A stretch of 12,062 nt of DNA from assembly GCA_035551935.1 (NCBI GenBank), contig DASZMJ010000212.1:1-12062 (forward strand). Direction: 5' to 3'. Shown piece after piece: positions 1 to 6,718 of the stretch. This stretch comes from DASZMJ01 sp035551935. GTDB taxonomy: Bacteria > Planctomycetota > Planctomycetia > Isosphaerales > Isosphaeraceae. Under the pieces are notes generated by a model. It had not been told where the DNA came from, searched no databases, and saw nothing but the letters and a program-made list of their open reading frames with translations. A program made the position numbers and the translations under genes. Each line of letters begins with the position of its first letter. Within the stretch, counting starts at the first letter, position 1.

Positions 1-1
1 C

Positions 2-337
2 ACCACCCGCCTCCCTCCTCGTGTCCTGGAACCCATGTGCGCCGGCCTCGGCCTGCTCGGCGGCGTGCCGGTCTTGAACCGCACGCTCAACAAGCTCGCC
101 AACTTCTCGAACCACCCCGACTGGACCCTCCGCGTCTGCGACAATTTCGACTGGTACTCCCCCCCCCACCAGTCCCACCATTCTGCCGAGGAACTCCGCC
201 GCTGGTTCGCGGAGGAAGGCTTCGCCGACCTCGTCGACCTCTCCCCCGCCCGCGGCGGCCGCCTCTACGACTGGGCCTATCGCCACGACCTGATCATCGG
301 CAGCGGCGTGAACGTCTCGGGGGTGCGATCGGCCTGA
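2..337 (+). CDS. C-terminal part of a methyltransferase-like protein (5' end outside window)
   Basis: The frame is open from the first bases and ends at TGA 335-337, giving 111 residues of a longer protein; the ATG at position 35 is internal. The stretch DNFDWYSPPHQSHHSAEELR followed by WFAEEGF and a closing segment with RGGRLYDWAYR resembles the C-terminal end of class I SAM-dependent methyltransferases of the Methyltransf_11/12 type, where an 'xDWYSPxYQxxHTxEExxxWFxEAGF' segment follows the catalytic core. The SAM-binding glycine motif would lie upstream and is not visible, so the family call rests on the tail alone and the substrate cannot be inferred. The gene converges on the M56 peptidase gene; an inverted pair of REP-like palindromes lies between them. 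Confidence 0.6.
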   Translation, partial: TTRLPPRVLEPMCAGLGLLGGVPVLNRTLNKLANFSNHPDWTLRVCDNFDWYSPPHQSHHSAEELRRWFAEEGFADLVDLSPARGGRLYDWAYRHDLIIGSGVNVSGVRSA

Positions 338-347
338 GAATCCCCCT

Positions 348-430
348 GTAGCAGGCACGCTCCGCGTGCCGTCCGCCCACCGTCAACGATCTTGTGTTTC
401 GGCGGACGGCACGCGGAGCGTGCCTGCTAC
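348..430. repeat. Inverted pair of GTAG-type REP palindromes (BIME-like), likely bidirectional terminator
   Basis: A perfect 30-bp inverted repeat has arms at 348-377 and 401-430 and a 23-bp spacer. Each arm begins with GTAG and carries its own small hairpin, GGCACGC-TCC-GCGTGCC. A GTAG tetranucleotide 5' of a short palindrome is the layout known for REP sequences recognised by RAYT transposases, and two in opposite orientation make a BIME. It sits 11 bp after the stop of the methyltransferase-like gene and 26 bp after the stop of the opposing M56 gene, so it could end transcription from both sides. Its sequence family differs from the REPs around the RAYT gene further right. Confidence 0.75.
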
Positions 431-455
431 GGCAGGGAACGTCGGGACGTCGCGA

Positions 456-3400
456 TCACGGGTTGAGGACGATATCCGGCACGTCGATCACGCCGGAAGC
501 GTTGGGCCGGGTCTCGATCGACCGGGGTTCGCTGGGGGCGATCCGGCTGTCGTTGAGGGCGGTGACCTGGGCGGAGGCGCCGGGGACGACGCCGCGGAGG
601 GTGTAGCGGCCGTCGGCGTCGGTGCGGGTCCGGATGAGGGGCCCCCGGAGGTAGCCCCCCTCGACGCGCGGGCGGTCGGCCTGGGCGACGACGACCCGGA
701 CGCCGGCACGGGGCTTACCTGCGCCATCGACGGCGCGCCCGCGGACCGCCAGGGCGGGCTTGATCGTGACCCGAAACTCGCGGTCGTCGGGCCCGAGCGA
801 GGCGAACCCGGCGCGGTCCCCCCTCGGGTCGCGTGCCAGGACGAGCATCGCGTCGGACCAGCGCTCGGCCGCGACGCGGCCCTCGGCGTCGGCGGTCGTC
901 TCGAAGCCGGCGTGATTGTTGCGCTCGCGCGGGAACGAGCTCACGAGTGCCCCGGCGGCGGGCTTGCCGGCCTCGTCGACGACCGTCCCGGTGACCGGCA
1001 CTCGGGACTCGCGCTCGAGGTGGAAGTCGCGCGCGATCGCCGGCTCGTCGCGGACCGTGAGCGCCTGCTCGACCTGCTGCGAGTCGACCCCGAGCCGGTA
1101 CTCGCCCGGCCCGACGCGGAACTCGTAGCGGCCGTCGGCGTCGGTGGTCGCGTGGCGCACGAGGTGCGACCGGCGGAAGGCCTCGGCCGCCCCGTCCACG
1201 CGCGGCCCGGGCGGGGGGGCGGCGGCCGCGGCGTCGGCGACCGGGCCGCCGTCCTGGATGAGGGTGATGTCCTTCCCGACCGCCGGCTTCGCGTCAGGAC
1301 CGACCGTGACCCGGCCACGGAGGACCGTGCCGGGCCCGAGGCGGAAGTCGAGCCCCGATCGCGTCTCGCCCTCGCGGGCGACGACCCCGGTGATCGTCGG
1401 CGCGGCCCATCGCTCGTCGAGGACCGCGATCATGTACGACTGGCCCGGCGCGACGGCGCTGCTGTAGGTCCCGTCGGCCGAGGTCCGCGCATAGGGACGC
1501 CATCCCCGGTTCCCCTCGAGCTGGACCAGGACGCCGGGCGCGGGCGAGCCGTCGGGGAGCGTGACCTTGCCGGCGAGCCGCGCGGTGCGGAGGGGGACCA
1601 CCTTGAGCTCCACGCCCTCCCTGGCGTCGGTCGGGTTATAGACCAGCCGCTCGGAGATGTCGTACCGCTGCCAGGGGCCGACGCTGAGCTGGACGCGGTC
1701 CTCAAGGTCGCGCGGGAACCAGTCGAAGCGGACGATGCCCTCGGCGTCGGTGGTCGCCCGCGTGGCCCGGCAGCCGCTGAGGTTGGCGATGTACGCCTTC
1801 CCCGGCTTCGAGATGTACCAGGGGCTGATTTCGACCCCCGCCAGCGGCCGGCCCTGCGCGTCGGTCGCGCGGACGCGGACCGATCGCGCCCCCTCGAACG
1901 TCAGGGCGACCTCCGGCGGCAAGGGGGGCCGCTTCGTGCCGGTCGGTCGGCCCTTCGGGTCGACGTAGTAGTCGGCCCCGGCGCCGGGCTTGAAGGCGAA
2001 GACGCTCTCGATGGCGGCTTCGGCCGGTGTCCGCAATCGGGCGCGGCCGCCGGCGTCGGTCGTCGCCTCGGCCGCGGTGCGGATGGGGGAGCCGATGGCC
2101 AGGACGGTCGCGCCGGCGACCGGCTTCCCCTGGCCGTCCTTGACGGTGACCGTCGTCTCGCGGCTCGGCTTCAGGACGATCCGCACCGGCGGCAACGTGC
2201 CGGGGCCGTAGCCGGGCGCCCGGTAGTATCCTTGCCGCGCGCCGTCGTCGGTCGAGGCGATGACACCCGCATACCCGGCCGCCGCATTGTTGAGCGTCAG
2301 GGTGAACCGGCCGTCCGGCCCCGACGTCACGCCGCTCGTGCCGTACGGGTACGGCGAGGTGATCTTCGCCCCCGCGACGGGCTTGCCGGCCTCGTCGACG
2401 ACGGTCCCTTCGATCTTCGCCTTCGAGACGTCCTCCTCGGCCGGCTTCGCCGCCTGGTTCGCGGCCGGCTCGATGAACCGGACCGAGGCGACGGCGAGGC
2501 CCGCCGTTGCGAGGACGAGGGCCGCGATCGCGAGCAGCCGACGATTCCAGGCCGTCATGAGCGACCTCCCCGGGTCGAGCAGGCCCGCGACCCGTTCTTC
2601 GAGGTTCCAGTTCGATTCCCAGAGCCCCAGCGCCAGGCCCTCGCGCCCAACGAGCGAGAGGCCGAGCAAGGTTTCCGCATACGAGCGCGCGTCGCCGGCG
2701 CGGAGGACGAAGTTGTCGCAGACCTCCTCGCGGGCGCGGGCGAGCTTGCGGTTGAGGTAATGGATCAACGGGTGCGGCCAGAAGGCGGCCTCGGCCAGCC
2801 GCTGGAGCAGGCCGACGGCCGGGTCGCGGCGGGCGACGTGGGCGCACTCGTGGATCAGGACGTCGCGGAGGGCCCGCGGCTCGAGCGTCGCCGCCAGGCC
2901 CGCCGGCAGGAGCACGACCGGTTGGAGGAGCCCCCCGGCCAGCGGGCCGGCCAGGCCCGGGACCTCGGCGATCGGCGGCAAGGTCGATCGGCCGAGGGCG
3001 GCGCGGACGTCGTCGAGGACGGCGTCGAGCGGCTCGTGCGCGATCGGCCGCGCGGCGCGTTTCAAGGTCGCCAGCGACCGGGCCCCGCGCGCCAGGCGTG
3101 CCAGGAGCGCGAGCGTCCCCAAGCCCCACGCCAGGGCGATCGCGCCGCCGATCGCGCGCCAGCGATCGGCCGCGGGGGGCGGTGGTTGCCGTGTCGTCGT
3201 CGCCGCGACCGGTCCGGCCGCGAGGGGCGCCGGCGTCGCGACGACCGGCCGCGACGGCCCGCGATCCGGGACATCCGGGAGGCCCTCGACTTCGATCTCG
3301 GGCCGCTCGCGAGGCGCGGCCGGCCGCTCGACCGCCGTGCGCGGCGCGGGCAGGGTCCACAGGCCGAGGCCCGACCGGCTCGCCACGACGGCGAGGGCCG

Positions 3401-3587
3401 GCGCCAGCAGCACGCCGACGAGCGCGCAGGCCCAGACCCCGTGCCGCGCCGCGGCCCCGAGCCCCAGCCTCGTCGCCGCGCGGGCCAGCAGGGCCGCCGC
3501 GGCGACGACGACCGTGACCTCCGCCAGCACGACGCCCGCGAGCCGGGCGGCGTCGTCGCCGGGATAGAAACGCACCAGCGTGTTCAT
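456..3587 (-). CDS. BlaR1/MecR1-like M56 membrane metallopeptidase with C-terminal carboxypeptidase-regulatory-like repeats
   Basis: 1043 residues. The N-terminal third is an M56 (BlaR1/MecR1-type) integral membrane zinc peptidase. Hydrophobic segments lie near 13-35, 47-70 and 143-167. The zinc motif HECAH is at 246-250, and REEVCDN near 286-292 supplies the usual downstream glutamate. A further membrane segment lies near 350-370. The remaining ~670 residues are extracytoplasmic and lack a recognisable penicillin-binding sensor. Instead they hold about seven beta-sandwich-like repeats with the pattern 'G-x-V-x-D-x-x-G-K-P-x-A-G-A' and 'TDADGRY...PG' (starting near 390, 477, 567, 667, 751, 859 and 941), typical of carboxypeptidase-regulatory-like domains. 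The start at 3587 is chosen because its ATG overlaps the TGA of the upstream blaI-like gene (ATGA), implying translational coupling; extension to 4118 would run through that gene out of frame. By family analogy the peptidase cleaves, or triggers cleavage of, the repressor when the outer domain senses a signal; the signal is unknown. Confidence 0.88.
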   Translation of the reverse strand: MNTLVRFYPGDDAARLAGVVLAEVTVVVAAAALLARAATRLGLGAAARHGVWACALVGVLLAPALAVVASRSGLGLWTLPAPRTAVERPAAPRERPEIEVEGLPDVPDRGPSRPVVATPAPLAAGPVAATTTRQPPPPAADRWRAIGGAIALAWGLGTLALLARLARGARSLATLKRAARPIAHEPLDAVLDDVRAALGRSTLPPIAEVPGLAGPLAGGLLQPVVLLPAGLAATLEPRALRDVLIHECAHVARRDPAVGLLQRLAEAAFWPHPLIHYLNRKLARAREEVCDNFVLRAGDARSYAETLLGLSLVGREGLALGLWESNWNLEERVAGLLDPGRSLMTAWNRRLLAIAALVLATAGLAVASVRFIEPAANQAAKPAEEDVSKAKIEGTVVDEAGKPVAGAKITSPYPYGTSGVTSGPDGRFTLTLNNAAAGYAGVIASTDDGARQGYYRAPGYGPGTLPPVRIVLKPSRETTVTVKDGQGKPVAGATVLAIGSPIRTAAEATTDAGGRARLRTPAEAAIESVFAFKPGAGADYYVDPKGRPTGTKRPPLPPEVALTFEGARSVRVRATDAQGRPLAGVEISPWYISKPGKAYIANLSGCRATRATTDAEGIVRFDWFPRDLEDRVQLSVGPWQRYDISERLVYNPTDAREGVELKVVPLRTARLAGKVTLPDGSPAPGVLVQLEGNRGWRPYARTSADGTYSSAVAPGQSYMIAVLDERWAAPTITGVVAREGETRSGLDFRLGPGTVLRGRVTVGPDAKPAVGKDITLIQDGGPVADAAAAAPPPGPRVDGAAEAFRRSHLVRHATTDADGRYEFRVGPGEYRLGVDSQQVEQALTVRDEPAIARDFHLERESRVPVTGTVVDEAGKPAAGALVSSFPRERNNHAGFETTADAEGRVAAERWSDAMLVLARDPRGDRAGFASLGPDDREFRVTIKPALAVRGRAVDGAGKPRAGVRVVVAQADRPRVEGGYLRGPLIRTRTDADGRYTLRGVVPGASAQVTALNDSRIAPSEPRSIETRPNASGVIDVPDIVLNP

Positions 3588-3982
3588 GGATTCGGCCCCT
3601 CCTTCCCGGCGCGGTCGATCATCGCCCGGATGCGCCGGGCCTCCGCGCGCGAGACCCCCCGGCCGTGCAGGAGCGCCAGCACGAGCCCCTCGGCCGAGCC
3701 GCCGAAGGCCGAGTCGACGAGGCGACGGACCATCGTCCCCAGGGCCGCCTCGCGCGGGCGGGTGGCGCGGTAGCGGAAGGCCAGGCCGTCGGCCCTGCTG
3801 GCGAGCCAGCCGGCCTTCTCCAGCCGCGTCATCATCGTCTGCACCGTGCTCCGCGCCACCGGCCGCCGCGCCGCCAGCTCCTTCCAGACGTCGGCCACCG
3901 TCGCCTCGCCCCGGTCCCAGACCACGTTCATGATCGCCAGTTGCCCCTCCGCCAGCGGGGCCGGCGTCTCGCCTGCGGCCAT
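3584..3982 (-). CDS. blaI: BlaI/MecI/CopY-family transcriptional repressor
   Basis: 132 residues, the usual size for the family. A winged-helix DNA-binding domain occupies roughly residues 10-80: LAEGQLAIMNVVWDRGEATV matches the family start, the recognition region contains VARSTVQTMMTRLEKAGWL, and a wing follows. The C-terminal part is the dimerisation helix region. Family members dimerise, bind dyads over their own promoter and are inactivated by proteolysis through the M56 partner; here the partner follows immediately with a 4-bp ATGA overlap. The start is backed by a strong Shine-Dalgarno sequence (GGAGGAGGT on the minus strand, 3989-3997) just upstream. The promoter region contains a 40-bp dyad. 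The name blaI is a family label; nothing nearby indicates a beta-lactamase target. Confidence 0.93.
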   Translation of the reverse strand: MAAGETPAPLAEGQLAIMNVVWDRGEATVADVWKELAARRPVARSTVQTMMTRLEKAGWLASRADGLAFRYRATRPREAALGTMVRRLVDSAFGGSAEGLVLALLHGRGVSRAEARRIRAMIDRAGKEGPNP

Positions 3983-4011
3983 CGTGCGACCTCCTCCGAT
4001 CGGGGACGATC

Positions 4012-4051
4012 TGCCTACTCCTGTCAGTCATATGAACGACAGGAGTAGGCA
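4012..4051. promoter_or_regulatory. 40-bp operator dyad upstream of the blaI-like operon
   Basis: Perfect 14-bp inverted arms TGCCTACTCCTGTC (4012-4025) and GACAGGAGTAGGCA (4038-4051) surround a centre containing the palindrome CATATG. The outer TAC...GTA spacing resembles dyads bound by BlaI/MecI repressors. It lies 30 bp upstream of the repressor start and covers the spacer and -10 region of the predicted promoter, the expected place for autorepression. It is also in the only intergenic space shared with the divergent secreted-protein gene, so it could influence both. Confidence 0.78.
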
Positions 4052-4058
4052 ATGTCAA
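4029..4058 (-). promoter_or_regulatory. Probable sigma70-type promoter of the blaI-M56 operon
   Basis: Reading the minus strand, a perfect TTGACA (-35) lies at 4058-4053. A weak -10 (TCATAT after 17 bp, or CATATG after 18 bp) falls at the centre of the operator dyad. The -35 match and position relative to the repressor start are good; the -10 is poor, which would suit a weak promoter that is tightly repressed. Confidence 0.5.
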
Positions 4059-4201
4059 GGGAAAAGCGTGTGGCGAAAAGTCAACGTCGCGGCCGGGCCG
4101 GCGCGGGACTTGCCGCAATATCCTGATACCAATAACTGTCTCCGTCCCGGCCCCGCCCCGCGGGGCGCCCGGGCGGGGCGAACCCCACGGGAGGCGACGC
4201 G

Positions 4202-5188
4202 ATGCGGCTCCGAGCCCACAGGCGTCCGTCCTGCGCGCGCAGGCGGCGAGACTTCCGGCCCCGGGTCGGCCGGCTCGAAGGTCGGGCGCTCCTGGCCGGC
4301 CCGACGACGGTCGCGGTGCCCGTCGGCCCGGTCGGCAGCAACGGCTTCTTCACCGGCCCGGTCACGGTCGACTTCGCCGCCAGCGAGCCCGGATACAGCC
4401 CCGCGCAGCTCACGACCTACTTCCGGGTCAACGGCGGCGCCTTGCAGTCGGGCAACGCGCTGGCGCTGACGAACAACGGCATCGACACGGTCCAGTATTA
4501 TTCCGTGGACCCGGCGCACGTCGCCGGGCCGACGGGGACCCTGGTCGTCAAGATCGACCAGACCCCCCCCTCGATGACGATCGCGGCGAACCCGACGGTC
4601 CTCTGGCCGCCGAACCACAAGCTCGTGCCCGTGACGGTCGGCGGGTTCATCGCCGACGGCATCTCGGGCGTCGCCCGCGCGGTCAGCTATCAGGTCATCG
4701 ACGAATACGGCGTCATGAATCAGGCCGGCTTCGCCCCCGTGGCGGTCAACCCGGCCGACACCTTCGGCGCCTACTCGTTCACGGTCGACCTCCAATCGAG
4801 CCGGGCGGGCAACGACTTCGACGGCCGGCAGTACGTCATCGTGGTGACGGGCCTGAACAACGCCGGCGACCACACGACCGTCGCGACGGTCGTGACCGTG
4901 CCGCACGACATGGGCCTCCACCTCGGCGGCGGCCCCGGCGGGCACGCGGGCCAGAGGGGGGCCAGGACGAGCTTCCAGGCGCCCGCCCTCCCGGTCACGC
5001 CGGCGCCCGTGTCCGCACCCCCGACGCCCGTCGGCGTCGGCGCCCCGGTGACCATCGTCCTGCCCGGGCCGGATTCCGGCAACGGGCACGGCGGCGGCCA
5101 CGGCCAGGGCCACGGCAATGGCAATGGCAACGGCCACGCCAACGGGCACGGCGGCGGCCACGGCAACGGGCATGGCCACGGGCATTGA
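4202..5188 (+). CDS. Secreted planctomycete protein with Ig-like region and Gly/His-rich C-terminal tail
   Basis: 328 residues. The basic, Arg-rich N-terminus ends in RLEGRALLA (24-32), the planctomycete extracellular N-terminal motif, so export is expected. The middle is a beta-rich, Thr/Val-rich region with alternating hydrophobics, resembling bacterial Ig-like folds. WPPNHKLVPVTV (135-146) is a motif I associate with Ig/HYR-like secreted domains. The last ~35 residues (from about 293) are a Gly/Asn/His tail with nine histidines in GH, GGGH and NGH units, which could bind divalent metals. That tail contains a 25-bp exact direct repeat (5080-5104 and 5140-5164, 60 bp apart), a sign of repeat expansion. 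The start is supported by GGGAGG 8 bp upstream. It converges on the SMP-30-like gene with an 18-bp gap. Function unknown. Confidence 0.85.
   Translation: MRLRAHRRPSCARRRRDFRPRVGRLEGRALLAGPTTVAVPVGPVGSNGFFTGPVTVDFAASEPGYSPAQLTTYFRVNGGALQSGNALALTNNGIDTVQYYSVDPAHVAGPTGTLVVKIDQTPPSMTIAANPTVLWPPNHKLVPVTVGGFIADGISGVARAVSYQVIDEYGVMNQAGFAPVAVNPADTFGAYSFTVDLQSSRAGNDFDGRQYVIVVTGLNNAGDHTTVATVVTVPHDMGLHLGGGPGGHAGQRGARTSFQAPALPVTPAPVSAPPTPVGVGAPVTIVLPGPDSGNGHGGGHGQGHGNGNGNGHANGHGGGHGNGHGHGH
5080..5164 (+). repeat. 25-bp direct repeat inside the Gly/His tail
   Basis: An identical 25-bp sequence occurs at 5080-5104 and 5140-5164 and encodes the NGHGGGHG unit of the secreted protein's tail. The 60-bp period keeps frame, so the copy number could change without breaking the gene. 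Confidence 0.85.
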
Positions 5189-5206
5189 GGCCGGGCAGGC
5201 GTCGCA

Positions 5207-6121
5207 TCACCGCCGGGCCGGCCAGACGTGATGGCCGGTCATGGTGGTGGCGACGCGGTAGAGGCTCTTGCCGGCGGTGATGTAGAGGACCTTGCGGTCG
5301 GGCCCGCCGAACTCGACATTGGTGGGGTCCTCGGGGACGGGGATGAACGCGAGGCGCTTGCCGGAAGGGTCGAAGACGGAAACGCCGCCCTCCTTGCCCG
5401 AGCCGGCGGCGGCGACGACGAGGCCGTCGGCGGTCGTGGTCATGCCGTCGATGCCGCGGCCGGCGCCGAAGTCGTGGAGGACGCGGGGGCGGCGGACGTT
5501 CCCTTGCTCATCGAGGTCCAGCGCGAGCAGGACCCGGCGCGTGGGGCCGTTGTCGGCGACATACAGGGTCTTGCCGTCGGGGCTGACGGCCAGGCCGTTG
5601 GGCTTGAGCGCGGTGGTGTCGAGGCGATGGACGGAGCCGTCGGGGTCGATCCGGTAGACGGACTCATGATCCAGTTCGCGGGGGTCGTCGCCGACGTAGC
5701 GGGGGTCGGAGAAATAAACACGCCCCTTCGCATCCACGGCGACGTCATTCGGGCTGTTGAACCGCTTCCCCTCGAAGCGGTCGGCGAGCGTGCGCACGGT
5801 GCCGTCGGCCTCGGTGATCGACACCCGCCGGCCGCCGCCTTTGTTCGCCCCCTCGGCGGCGACGAGCCGGCCTTTCGGGTCGAAGATCAGGCCGTTCGCC
5901 CGGCCGCTCGGCGCGCGGAAGACGGACACCTTGCCGGTCTTCGGGTCGAACCGCATGATCCGGTTGCCGATGTCCGAGAACAGGATCGACCCGTCCCCCG
6001 CCAGGGCGCCCCCTTCGGTGAACTCGCCCTCGCCCCAGAGCTTCTCGAGCTTCGCCCCCGGCGGCAGCACGTCGTCGCCGGCCCAGGCGGCGAGGGTCAG
6101 GAACAGGAGAGCGTGGGTCAT
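5207..6121 (-). CDS. Secreted SMP-30/gluconolactonase-family beta-propeller (lactonase-like)
   Basis: 304 residues, the usual size for a six-bladed SMP-30/gluconolactonase/LRE propeller. A short signal peptide (hydrophobic to about residue 14, WAGDD) indicates export. The family's metal and active-site positions can be placed by spacing: E36 in FTEGGAL, N125 in FNSPNDVAVD, N175 in KPNGLAVSPDG and D225 in GIDGM. The 50-residue steps between the last three match the spacing of N103, N154 and D204 in mammalian SMP-30. Known members hydrolyse sugar lactones or related esters with a divalent metal; the substrate here is not deducible. The start at 6121 has a GGAG about 10 bp upstream. The gene is convergent with the Gly/His-tail protein and stands alone, so no operon partner hints at the pathway. 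Confidence 0.9.
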   Translation of the reverse strand: MTHALLFLTLAAWAGDDVLPPGAKLEKLWGEGEFTEGGALAGDGSILFSDIGNRIMRFDPKTGKVSVFRAPSGRANGLIFDPKGRLVAAEGANKGGGRRVSITEADGTVRTLADRFEGKRFNSPNDVAVDAKGRVYFSDPRYVGDDPRELDHESVYRIDPDGSVHRLDTTALKPNGLAVSPDGKTLYVADNGPTRRVLLALDLDEQGNVRRPRVLHDFGAGRGIDGMTTTADGLVVAAAGSGKEGGVSVFDPSGKRLAFIPVPEDPTNVEFGGPDRKVLYITAGKSLYRVATTMTGHHVWPARR

Positions 6122-6208
6122 CGTCGATGCTCCTCGAACGGTCCGGCCGCGGCGGTGTGTCGTCGCGGGCCCGACGCACCGTACCCGGCAAGCCGGCGTC
6201 CTTCAACA

Positions 6209-6276
6209 GGACCGAAACGGGACGTAGCTCGTATTTGACACCCTGTCAATACGAGCTACGTCCCCGTTTCCGGTCC
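6209..6276. repeat. Long imperfect palindrome (about 32-bp arms, 3-bp loop)
   Basis: Left arm 6209-6240 and right arm 6244-6276 are complementary apart from three single-base indels. The inner part is built from GACGTAGCTCGTATT and its complement around a CCC loop. The transcript would form a very long stem. It lies upstream of the SMP-30-like gene, not downstream of any gene, so a dispersed repeat is likelier than a terminator. Confidence 0.8.
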
Positions 6277-6310
6277 CCCCGTTTCCGGTCCCCGTCCCCG
6301 TTTCCGGTCC
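6266..6310 (+). repeat. Three direct copies of GTTTCCGGTCC
   Basis: Exact 11-bp copies start at 6266, 6281 and 6300, separated by C-rich linkers (CCCC, CCCGTCCC). The first copy is the outer end of the right arm of the adjacent palindrome, so the array seems to have grown from the palindrome's tip. Confidence 0.85.
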
Positions 6311-6568
6311 TGGTCGTGGCCATGGCCCCATGCTAGACTGAAGACATGGGGCTAGGGCCATGATTCCAGCATTAAACTACCGGGACTCGGCGAGGGTTCT
6401 TGGCGGCCATCACCGAAAGGATTGATTTGAGGCCGAGGTCGTGCAAGAATCGAATCCTTGCTGAGTGGACGTATGGCTAGTCGAAGTTGAGATGGCTTTC
6501 ACAGCTCACCCACTAGGCTCTGGTTCTTATTAGTCATACGTACACTATTACCAGTGTGCTTTTGGCCA

Positions 6569-6718
6569 TTATCCCCGGTTTGGGTATAGTCGATGGAGGG
6601 CCTTGTCCATGATGGCCACTAACCATAGAGCCACATAATTAATTGCGAGCTTCTCGTGACGCGTGCCAAGGGCACGATACTCCTTGTACCAGCCCACGAC
6701 TTGCTCGATGATGTGTCG
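6569..6718 (-). pseudogene. C-terminal fragment of an IS5-like DDE transposase
   Basis: The minus-strand frame from 6718 to the TAA at 6571-6569 encodes RHIIEQVVGWYKEYRALGTR, then HEKLAINYVALWLVAI and MDKALHRLYPNRG. The pattern 'RRHxxEQxVGWxKExRxxxTRxEKLAxNYxA' is the C-terminal end of IS5-family transposases, including the final glutamate region of the DDE triad. The fragment is ~49 codons and is cut exactly where the left 50-bp REP of the RAYT unit begins; the missing N-terminal part is not found on the other side of that unit. It overlaps, in another frame, the abnormal C-terminal tail of the RAYT reading frame. Confidence 0.75.

Larger units (their letters stand above)
6122..6568. other. 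Gene-free stretch: hairpin, short repeats and lower-GC DNA
   Basis: I see no gene here. The left part (6122-6208) is the upstream region of the SMP-30-like gene. A long imperfect hairpin and three GTTTCCGGTCC repeats follow (6209-6310). From about 6360 the DNA becomes clearly less GC-rich (near half, against roughly 70% around it). It contains imperfect inverted repeats (ACGTATGGCTAG at 6469-6480 against TTAGTCATACGT at 6530-6541, 10 of 12 matching) and a small ACACT...AGTGT hairpin at 6542-6557. The change in composition and the transposase fragment next door suggest the non-coding end of an insertion sequence. A 21-codon frame from ATG 6360 is too short to support as a gene. Confidence 0.6.

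Noticed and set aside
366..3773. 1135-codon open frame on the + strand opposite the M56 gene
   Set aside because: Arg/Gly/Asp-rich without domains; it mirrors the codon bias of the convincing minus-strand M56/blaI genes.
3588..4118. N-terminal extension of the M56 gene to 4118
   Set aside because: It would read through the blaI-like gene in another frame, giving Arg/Gly-rich nonsense, and through the operator; the ATGA-coupled start at 3587 is far better.
5228..6238. 336-codon + strand frame opposite the SMP-30-like gene
   Set aside because: Antisense shadow; the minus strand has the family motifs at the right spacing.
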